From contig JAJXZC010000728.1 of NCBI GenBank assembly GCA_021780275.1, positions 1 to 27,722 on the forward strand: 27,722 nucleotides of DNA, in the 5' to 3' direction. Of this stretch, positions 22,387 to 27,722 are shown in pieces. This DNA comes from Pseudomonadota bacterium. Its GTDB lineage: Bacteria > Pseudomonadota > Alphaproteobacteria > Parvibaculales > Parvibaculaceae. The notes under the pieces were generated by a model. The model did no database searches, was not told where the DNA came from, and was given only the letters and a program-made list of their open reading frames with translations. Numbering within the stretch: the stretch's first letter is position 1; each line of letters starts with the position of its first letter. Made by a program: the position numbers and the translations under genes.

Positions 22387-24069
22387 ATGCTGCGCTTCAT
22401 CGCCATCGTCGTCCTAGCCGCCTTTGTCTTGGCCCTCGATTATCCGCTGGCCGAGTACGTTCAGCATGGACTCGATCCTCAATTTTGGCCGGATGAAGCG
22501 ATCACGCCGCGCACCTGGTTCCACGCGCTTGCCTCGTTGAATCTCGCCTTACCGGCCAAAGCCTACGCGCAAATACTCATGGGCTCGTCTGAAGTCTTTG
22601 CGCACGGTGGCTGGTGGTGGCAGCCGCTCATCATGCCAATCACGGTTTTGCTCGGCGCCGCCGTCATGACTGCCAAACGTCCCGAGCTTCCGCGCGATCC
22701 GAGCAATCTTTTCGGCTCCGCGCGTTTCGCCGATGATGCCGAGCGCGCTGCCATGCGACATGGTCTTGAGCTTGGAATCGATCGCAAAACCGGGCGCGCC
22801 GTGCGCGTTTCCGTCGAGGGAACATTGGTGTCAATCGCGCCGCCGCGCACAGGCAAGACTTCGGGCCTCATCATTCCCAATCTCGCCTATCCAGAACCAC
22901 AGGCGTGGAATGGCCCCGCCGTCGTCATCGATCCGAAAGGCGAAGTATATCAGGCGGTCGCCGGCCGTCGCCGCGTGCTGGGAAGACGCGTCATCTGCAT
23001 GGATCCTCTCGGGTTGGTCGGCGGCGACGACACCTGGAACCCCATGGCGGGACTCAATGCGTCGGACGTACTTTACCTCCAGCGCACTGCACGCGCACTT
23101 CTGCCGGAACAAGCCGGAAATGATGACTCTTCGGCCTATTTTCGGAATCGCGCCATCGACCTGATTGCCGGCGCCATGGTGGTCGCCCTGAACGGGCCGA
23201 ATCCCTCGGTTGTCGAAGTGCACAGGCTGCTGAACGACGAAGACCAACTAATCCGGGAATTGCAAAACATCCTGGAAAAAAGCGCCGAACCAGCAGTGTC
23301 GTCCGCGCTCGATATCATGCAATCGGATTCAAAGACCCGCGACCCTATCAAATCCACGGCGTCGCAGGCGTTCCAATGGCTTGCCGACAAGCGCATGCAA
23401 AAGCATGTCGAAAAGAACACGTTCCAACTTTCCGATCTATTGGCGGGGGATTGCGATCTTTTCGTCGTGCTTCCCACGGAAGATATGGAAACCTTGGCGC
23501 CGTTCCTGCGCTGGTTCTTGTCAGATTTATTCAATGCAGTTCGCCGGAATCGACCTGCCGAACGGATCATCGTCTTCCTCGATGAAGCCAAGGCAATCGG
23601 CCGTTTCAGCGCGATTCTCAATGCGGCCGGCGAGCTTCCTGGCTACGGCCTGAGCATCTGGACGTTCTGGCAATATCGATCGCAAGTGGTCGGTCTTTAT
23701 GGCGAGGAAGGCGCCTCGACGATCGTCAACACCGCGGAAGTTGTCACGGTATCCGACCTCAGCGCTGTCGATCCGCAAGAAACCGAGCGCTGGTCCCGCG
23801 CAATTGGGGCTTACACCGCGAAGGTGGAAACATTGAGCCATCCCACAGACGGCGGCAAGTCCAGTCCCACCAAATCGCAGGCGCCTCAAGCCGCGCCATT
23901 AATGTCGAAGGAGGAACTGGTTGCCATGCCGAGCACCGACCTCTTGGTTTTCCTCAATAGCCGCAATTACCCGCGCCATCCGCTGCGGATTCGGAAGACC
24001 GTTTCCTTCAAGGACGCACGCTTTAAGCGGTTCATTCAAAACGTCGCGCCGACCGGAAAGTCCAGATAG
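22387..24069 (+). CDS. traG: VirD4/TraG-type conjugal coupling protein
   Basis: A 560-residue type IV coupling ATPase that brings the relaxase-DNA complex to the secretion channel at the inner membrane. Two membrane segments lie at about 4-20 and 79-97, flanking a short periplasmic loop (GWWWQP near its end), as in VirD4/TraG. The cytoplasmic part has Walker A APPRTGKTS (151-159), VVIDPKGEVY (179-188), WNPMAGL, and Walker B VFLDEAKAIG (about 395-404), then FWQYRSQVVGLYG. The length is slightly short of some TraG proteins (about 600-650). ATG 22387 has AAGG five bases upstream; upstream codons back to 22303 are not membrane-protein-like. It stands convergent to the operon ending at 24096, with 26 bp between stops. 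Confidence 0.92.
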   Translation: MLRFIAIVVLAAFVLALDYPLAEYVQHGLDPQFWPDEAITPRTWFHALASLNLALPAKAYAQILMGSSEVFAHGGWWWQPLIMPITVLLGAAVMTAKRPELPRDPSNLFGSARFADDAERAAMRHGLELGIDRKTGRAVRVSVEGTLVSIAPPRTGKTSGLIIPNLAYPEPQAWNGPAVVIDPKGEVYQAVAGRRRVLGRRVICMDPLGLVGGDDTWNPMAGLNASDVLYLQRTARALLPEQAGNDDSSAYFRNRAIDLIAGAMVVALNGPNPSVVEVHRLLNDEDQLIRELQNILEKSAEPAVSSALDIMQSDSKTRDPIKSTASQAFQWLADKRMQKHVEKNTFQLSDLLAGDCDLFVVLPTEDMETLAPFLRWFLSDLFNAVRRNRPAERIIVFLDEAKAIGRFSAILNAAGELPGYGLSIWTFWQYRSQVVGLYGEEGASTIVNTAEVVTVSDLSAVDPQETERWSRAIGAYTAKVETLSHPTDGGKSSPTKSQAPQAAPLMSKEELVAMPSTDLLVFLNSRNYPRHPLRIRKTVSFKDARFKRFIQNVAPTGKSR

Positions 24070-24095
24070 CAGTCGCGCGGGAAGCGCCCGAGCCA

Positions 24096-24656
24096 TCAAA
24101 AGTTGACGTGCGCTTCCGCATAGCCGGTGCTGGGAATCCACATACGCAGAATGCCTTTTCGGCCTTGATGCCGATAAAGCAGATAGCGCTGACCCGCTTT
24201 GACCCAATCGCCGGCAATTCGTCCGTCCGCAAGCAGCCACGTCATGGCGATGTCACGATTGGTGGGCTCGGTCCAACCTTCGGGCGTCTGATTGTTTGCC
24301 ACGATGAACATGGCGCCGCCGATGACAATCAAGACCGCGACGGCAGTCAGGGATGCGACATTGTAAGCCAGCCGCGAACGCCAAATAGCCAGTCGGTTTG
24401 CAGTTTTCGCGGGAAAGACCCGTTTGGCAGCTTCCTTGGCTTGCAGACTTCGAAGCAGTTCGCGCCGATGCTCCAGCGTCAGTTGCAAATCCAACTTTTC
24501 AAACGCTGAAAATCGCTCGTCGAGCGACAGGCTCAACAAGCGATTCAGCTCTGCTTGGCTGATTTCTCGGGCGACGTCTTGCTCGGCTTCCACAGCGCGC
24601 CTGACATCGGATCGCGCCGACGAATAACGTTTCTCGACGTCATTTTGATCAGGCAT
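24096..24656 (-). CDS. One-TM protein of the conjugation region
   Basis: A 186-residue protein. Residues 1-80 are charged and helical, with coiled-coil character (RRAVEAEQDVAREISQAELN, LEHRRELLRSLQAKEAAKR). One membrane segment lies at 97-120 (LTAVAVLIVIGGAMFIVA). The remaining ~65 residues should be periplasmic (GWTEPTNRDIAMTWLLADG and AGQRYLLYRHQGRKGILRMW). No family was recognised. The start codon overlaps the end of the ParA-like gene by 8 bases, so the two are translationally coupled. A bitopic protein joining the ParA-like ATPase to the membrane or coupling protein is a reasonable inference. Confidence 0.75.
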   Translation of the reverse strand: MPDQNDVEKRYSSARSDVRRAVEAEQDVAREISQAELNRLLSLSLDERFSAFEKLDLQLTLEHRRELLRSLQAKEAAKRVFPAKTANRLAIWRSRLAYNVASLTAVAVLIVIGGAMFIVANNQTPEGWTEPTNRDIAMTWLLADGRIAGDWVKAGQRYLLYRHQGRKGILRMWIPSTGYAEAHVNF

Positions 24657-25395
24657 TGACCACCCACATCGCTGCCGGTTTCACCGCCTCCATCGCTTCC
24701 AGCCGGAACCGCGCAAGATCACGCTTGATCCGCGCGCCCTGCGCCAGCCCGTACATCTGAGTCAGCGAGGCGGACTCGATTTTCGGTATGTCTCGCATGC
24801 CCCGATCTTGCAGAATTTCGACGGCCTTCGCCTCCATAATTTGCTCATCGAAAGCGGTTATGGTCGCGCCCTGCGCGATCATGGCGAGCTGTTTGGAATC
24901 AACGCCACCGCGCATCCTGTTTTCCATCAGGAACACGGCGTCAGCCCATGGCTTGGCCAAACCGATAAGCTTCGGCGCTTCCGACAGCGCGCCCGCCTCG
25001 GCGGTCACAACGATCAATACGCCGAGTTCGATGTTGGCGGCTTTCAGGTCGGGCGCGAGATCGGAAAGAGCCGAGAACAAACTCGCGCAGGTGTTCGCTC
25101 CGACATCGACCACGGTCGACGCCCTCGCGGTCGCCACGGCGTCAATGATGCCGTCGAATTCCGCCCTCGCGGCTTTGCCGCCGCTTTTCTCAATCGCTTG
25201 CCGATCCGCGCGCATTGGGAAAAAGCGAACCTGGCGCCTTTCGGTTTTCGACTTTCCAGCGTCGAATTCGATCAGGCGCTGACTGATGTCGACTTCAATG
25301 ATGTCGATATCAGGAATGGCTTCAGCCAACGCGCGCACAGCCGTGGATTTGCCAGATCCACCTTTGTCCTGTCCGACGAGTAAGATGCGAGTCAT
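24649..25395 (-). CDS. ParA/MinD-superfamily ATPase of the transfer region
   Basis: A 248-residue P-loop ATPase with a deviant Walker A motif, KGGSGKST, at residues 11-18 (signature lysine Lys11). It continues with DIIEVDISQRL (switch I region) and VVDVGANTCASLFSAL, where ParA proteins have the Walker B Asp. The later LIVVTAEAGALSEAPKLIG strand-helix is also family-like. There is no adjacent ParB and it sits between two transfer-region genes. A TraL/VirC1-like role in positioning the relaxosome at the cell pole is therefore more likely than plasmid partition. The ATG overlaps the upstream gene's stop by four bases (ATGA). Confidence 0.83.
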   Translation of the reverse strand: MTRILLVGQDKGGSGKSTAVRALAEAIPDIDIIEVDISQRLIEFDAGKSKTERRQVRFFPMRADRQAIEKSGGKAARAEFDGIIDAVATARASTVVDVGANTCASLFSALSDLAPDLKAANIELGVLIVVTAEAGALSEAPKLIGLAKPWADAVFLMENRMRGGVDSKQLAMIAQGATITAFDEQIMEAKAVEILQDRGMRDIPKIESASLTQMYGLAQGARIKRDLARFRLEAMEAVKPAAMWVVNA

Positions 25396-25871
25396 CGTTG
25401 TTCCTTCTTGAAAAGGCTCGAATGCTTGTCGAAATTGGCGCGCCTAATTTCCTCTTCCGTCATCGAGGCGGAAGGCTCCTCTTGCCGCGCCCCATGCGTC
25501 AATTCGTGGGCAAGTTTCAAGGGCGATCCGCGATGGTCTGGCGACGGTGCAGAGAGGAGATCCTGACGTTGCGATCGCGCCGCATGCTTCTCCGCTTTGC
25601 GCGCGGCCTGCCGTTTGACGCTGGCGATCAACGCGGTCAAACGTTTCGACGTGATCGGTTGATTGTCGCCCTGCGTGACGCCTTGTTTCGCGAGAGCCGC
25701 AGCTATTGCAACCCAGCTTTTGCCCGCCGCATTCAGCGCCTCAATTTCCTTGAGATTGTCGCGCACGACCGCCATCGCTCCGGTCAGACGCCGAGCGCCT
25801 GGAGCGGTAGCACGTTCCACTTCATGTTTTTTGATGTCAGCGCCCAGGCGCTTCAGATCAAGCTTCGCCAT
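25392..25871 (-). CDS. Putative plasmid-mobilisation accessory protein
   Basis: A 159-residue basic, helical protein, first in a leftward operon that starts next to the putative oriT. Residues 38-78 (DNLKEIEALNAAGKSWVAIA, AALAKQGV, then ITSKRLTALIASVKRQA at 73-89) have the pattern of a small DNA-binding domain with a GKSW turn, seen in TraK/TraC-like accessory proteins. The C-terminal half is polar and probably disordered until EEEIRRANFDKHS. I cannot name a family. The ribosome site before the ATG at 25871 is poor. An oriT-binding relaxosome subunit is the best guess from location. Confidence 0.62.
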   Translation of the reverse strand: MAKLDLKRLGADIKKHEVERATAPGARRLTGAMAVVRDNLKEIEALNAAGKSWVAIAAALAKQGVTQGDNQPITSKRLTALIASVKRQAARKAEKHAARSQRQDLLSAPSPDHRGSPLKLAHELTHGARQEEPSASMTEEEIRRANFDKHSSLFKKEQR

Positions 25872-25935
25872 ACGCGCGGCATAACAGACGGGGATTAACT
25901 ACCCTGCCGCGAATCGCTTAACAGTTGAGCAAGAA

Positions 25936-26018
25936 CCACAAGGGCTTGTTAGGGTCCACCAAGGACCACAAGCGCCTACAACATGACCATAAAGGCCCTA
26001 CCAGATGGCCACAAAACA
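25936..26018 (+). repeat. Helically phased CCACAAGG direct repeats
   Basis: Five related units start at 25936 (CCACAAGGGC), 25956 (CCACCAAGG), 25966 (CCACAAGCGC), 25987 (CCATAAAGGC) and 26009 (CCACAAAAC). Start-to-start steps are 20, 10, 21 and 22 bases, which are close to whole turns of B-DNA. All would therefore face the same side of the helix, as expected for cooperative binding of a relaxosome or replication protein. Confidence 0.6.
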
Positions 26019-26062
26019 AGAGGTATCACACCCCACGCACTGAAGTTGCTTTTGGTTAACCA

Positions 26063-26077
26063 CGCCGCCAAGCGGCG
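26063..26077. repeat. Short perfect hairpin in putative oriT
   Basis: CGCCGC (26063-26068), CAA, and GCGGCG (26072-26077) form a tight 6-bp hairpin. MobF relaxases recognise a hairpin next to nic, so this is a candidate recognition hairpin. It could equally be a transcriptional feature of the accessory gene at 26137. Confidence 0.42.
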
Positions 26078-26087
26078 GTGGGAAATC

Positions 26088-26126
26088 GCCGGAATCCGTG
26101 CCCAATGCCAGCACTGCCGGAATTCG
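26088..26126 (+). repeat. GCCGGAAT direct repeats before the accessory gene
   Basis: GCCGGAATCCG at 26088-26098 and GCCGGAATTCG at 26116-26126 differ at one position and start 28 bases apart. The second ends 10 bp before the ATG at 26137 and abuts its GGAGG ribosome site. They look like binding sites for the small accessory protein encoded next, as in autoregulated relaxosome genes. Confidence 0.4.
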
Positions 26127-26136
26127 GAGGCGCAAT

Positions 26137-26424
26137 ATGGCTACCCTACAGGAATTCACGATCCAGGTCGATCGCGACCTCGCCCAGCGGCTTGTCATGG
26201 GGGCCAAAGACCGCGGCTTGACGCCTGAAGCGCTGATCGCGGAATGCGTCGCGCAGCAGCTGGAACTCGCCATCCGTTATCGCACGGTTCTCGATCGGCT
26301 GGAGGCCGTGGACGAGCATATCGTGACGCTAGCACAATTTGTCGGTGAGGCGACGCCGGACGCTGCCGGGATCGATCTCAGCCGCGTCTGCCGCTACCGC
26401 CAGGAGACGCCCGAAGGCAAATGA
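26137..26424 (+). CDS. Small relaxosome accessory protein candidate
   Basis: A 95-residue protein directly upstream of, and overlapping by four bases (ATGA), the MobF relaxase gene. It begins with a beta-strand-like stretch, MATLQEFTIQVDRDLAQRLV, then GAKDRGLTPEALIAECVAQQ. A strand followed by two helices is the layout of ribbon-helix-helix DNA-binding proteins such as TrwA or TraY-type factors. Residues 55-75 (LDRLEAVDEHIVTLAQFVG) could form a coiled coil for oligomerisation. The ATG has GGAGG with seven bases of spacing. Binding to the adjacent repeats and stimulation of nicking is inferred from position and fold pattern. Confidence 0.68.
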   Translation: MATLQEFTIQVDRDLAQRLVMGAKDRGLTPEALIAECVAQQLELAIRYRTVLDRLEAVDEHIVTLAQFVGEATPDAAGIDLSRVCRYRQETPEGK

Positions 26425-27620
26425 CTGCCTCGCTCCATCGCATTGGAGCCGGCGCCCAGGCCGGCCTTTATTACACGAACGATTCCGCCCGGGAGGCGCG
26501 ACCAAACCGACGCGATGAATATTACGCGCAGGATGGAGGCGGTGTCTGGTGGTCGTCTGGTGAGAGCGTCGTCCGCCATGTCGCACCAATCGATGTCGCG
26601 TCTTTTCGCGACCTCTGCGCTGGACGAGATCCGCGCACTGGCAAAGCGCTCGTGCGCGGCGCCGGCGAAGGCCATTGGGCGGGCCTCGACATTACCTTCA
26701 CGCCGGGAAAGTCCGTTTCGATTTTGTGGATGTCGGGCAGGCCGGAGCAGCGCGACAAGATCGAACAGGCGCATCAGGCTGCCGTCGATCGGGCGCTAAA
26801 GTTTATTCTGGATGAGAAACTTATCTCTGTCCGGCAAGGTGCTGGAGGCTCAGAGCATGGTGCGCCCAGCGACCTCATCGTCGCGCAATTTACGCATTTC
26901 ACTACGCGCGAAGGGGACCCAAATATCCATTCTCATAATGTAATTATGAACGTAGCCGGGGCGCCCGCCGACCGAGTTTCCGACAGATACGCAACGCAGC
27001 ATCTCACCATCGAACCCAAAAAGTTGTTCCGATGGCAGCTAGCCGCAGGTGCCGCATACAGATCGGCGTTGGCGCAGCAGCTCGCGGCTGAAGGGCTTCA
27101 GCCGCGGCCGGCTGGTCGTGGACAATGGGAAATCTCTGGTCTGCCGCAGCCGTTACTTGACTTGTTTTCCAAGCGCGCTCGGCAAATCGCCGAGAAGGTC
27201 GGACGCGCGGCGTCCGCATCTCAAAAGGAAATTGCCGCGCTGCAAACGCGCAATGCAAAGGAGACCGTCGCCACGGGCGACGAGCTTGAACACCGTTGGC
27301 GAGCGGAGCTGGCCTCGACCGGTGTTCAACCGTGGGAAGCCGCGGGTCAGCATTCTCCCGTTCAGGGCATCGAACTCGACCCAACACGCGGCGTTGAACG
27401 TGAGTTGTTTGATCCGCCGGAAGTTGCCGGTCAGGGGCCGGTCGCAATTGCCGCCTCGAAATTGTTTCGGCATGAGAGCGTGATCGATCGTCACCACCTA
27501 CTTGAAGCAGGTTTGGTGGAAGCCGCATTGCAAAAACTCGGTCCGGACGCGGTTTATGCCGAGTTGGCCGAGTTGGAACGCAATAGCGACCTCCTGCTGT
27601 TGATTTCCGCGAGGAACTGA
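26421..27620 (+). pseudogene. MobF (TrwC/TraI-type) relaxase, truncated by an IS end
   Basis: The N-terminal relaxase domain is intact. Tyrosines lie at Tyr17-Tyr18 (GLYYTND) and Tyr34-Tyr35 (EYYAQDG). GLDITFTPGKSVSILW (88-103) carries the metal/active-site strand. THFTTREGDPNIHSHNVIMN has the three-histidine metal site (His159, His170, His172). It would nick oriT and bond to the 5' end through tyrosine. MobF proteins normally continue with a helicase to about 900-1500 residues. Here family sequence stops near base 27600 (ELERNSDLLLL) and the frame closes at 27620 inside insertion-sequence-like DNA. The fragment could still nick but lacks the unwinding domain needed for transfer. The gene starts ATGA-coupled to the accessory gene. 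Confidence 0.82.
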
Positions 27621-27722
27621 CCCGGGCTTTTCACTGAGAACTGACCCACCTGGATTTATGGTTTGAGGATCGGGCTGGGGTCAAGTTTTGGCTTTCTCCT
27701 TTCGTCCTTTTGAGGCTGCTGC
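27601..27722 (-). mobile_element. Insertion-sequence terminus (IS21-like), partial
   Basis: From about 27601 the relaxase sequence gives way to DNA with two GAACTGACCC-type units (GGAACTGACCC at 27613-27623; GAGAACTGACCC at 27636-27647). Repeated terminal GGGTCAGTTC motifs (the reverse strand) are typical of IS21-family ends as I recall them. The exact left boundary is uncertain by about 15 bases, and the element continues beyond the window, so the target duplication cannot be seen. Confidence 0.55.
27656..27722 (-). CDS. C-terminal end of a probable transposase-operon protein
   Basis: An open - strand frame enters from the right edge and ends at TAA 27656-27658. The last 21 codons read QQPQKDERRKPKLDPSPILKP, a basic, proline-rich tail. 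Its place next to the insertion-sequence terminus suggests the last gene of that element (IstB-like if the element is IS21). Only the tail is visible, so the family is not proven. Confidence 0.4.
   Translation of the reverse strand, partial: QQPQKDERRKPKLDPSPILKP

Larger units (their letters stand above)
25872..26136. other. Putative oriT region
   Basis: This 265-bp intergenic region lies between two divergent transfer operons, the usual place for an origin of transfer. It is more AT-rich than its flanks. It holds five CCACAAGG-like direct repeats (25936-26018), a GGTCC-ACCAA-GGACC hairpin (25953-25967), TTAAC motifs near 25895, 25918 and 26056, and a CGCCGC-CAA-GCGGCG hairpin (26063-26077). 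The nic site cannot be placed from sequence alone. Confidence 0.58.

Noticed and set aside
25936..26018. Short repeats considered as a CRISPR array
   Set aside because: Units are about 10 bases, irregular and spaced 10-22 bases, with no long spacers or cas1/cas2; they fit protein-binding repeats.

Overview
The window looks like part of a large conjugative or mobilisable plasmid (or an integrated copy) from an alphaproteobacterium, most likely of the Hyphomicrobiales (rhizobial or methylotroph-type) lineage. The base composition is high in GC. The gene set (DUF932, a long ParB-like protein, DUF6117, a strawberry-notch methylase/helicase, a toprim primase-like protein, DUF2493, DUF736, a VirD4/TraG coupling protein and a MobF relaxase) is the recurrent backbone of plasmids in that group. 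The lineage is inferred from gene content, since no rRNA or housekeeping gene is present.

Bases 1-9.0 kb are accessory cargo rich in nucleases. A leftward cluster encodes a tandem AAA+ ATPase, a PD-(D/E)XK nuclease and an HEXXH metallopeptidase-like protein, divergent from a WYL-domain regulator. Next come two small uncharacterised genes, a DUF2779 protein that joins a Cas4-like Fe-S nuclease to a DEDD-type exonuclease fold, and an HNH endonuclease. This is the best candidate in the window for an undescribed defence system; the functional link between the genes is inferred from arrangement.

Bases 9.2-18.6 kb are plasmid backbone on the + strand: DUF932, ParB-like, DUF6117, strawberry-notch and toprim proteins. 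The first two have clear rho-independent-type terminators nearby, and three genes have related GAGAGA-containing stem-loop leaders. Bases 18.6-22.2 kb hold DUF2493 and DUF736 genes behind diverged copies of one non-coding leader, an antisense GIY-YIG-like gene, a one-TM micro-protein and a frameshifted MbcA/ParS-type antitoxin whose toxin appears lost.

Bases 22.4-27.6 kb are conjugation genes: the coupling protein, a leftward operon (unknown gene, ParA-like ATPase, one-TM protein) and a rightward pair (small accessory protein, MobF relaxase). The 265 bp between the two divergent operons carries helically phased direct repeats and hairpins and is the likely oriT. The relaxase is cut after its TrwC domain by an insertion-sequence end running off the right edge. 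No type IV secretion channel genes are in the window. All backbone genes from 9.2 to 22.2 kb except the GIY-YIG-like gene point toward the putative oriT, as expected of a leading region.
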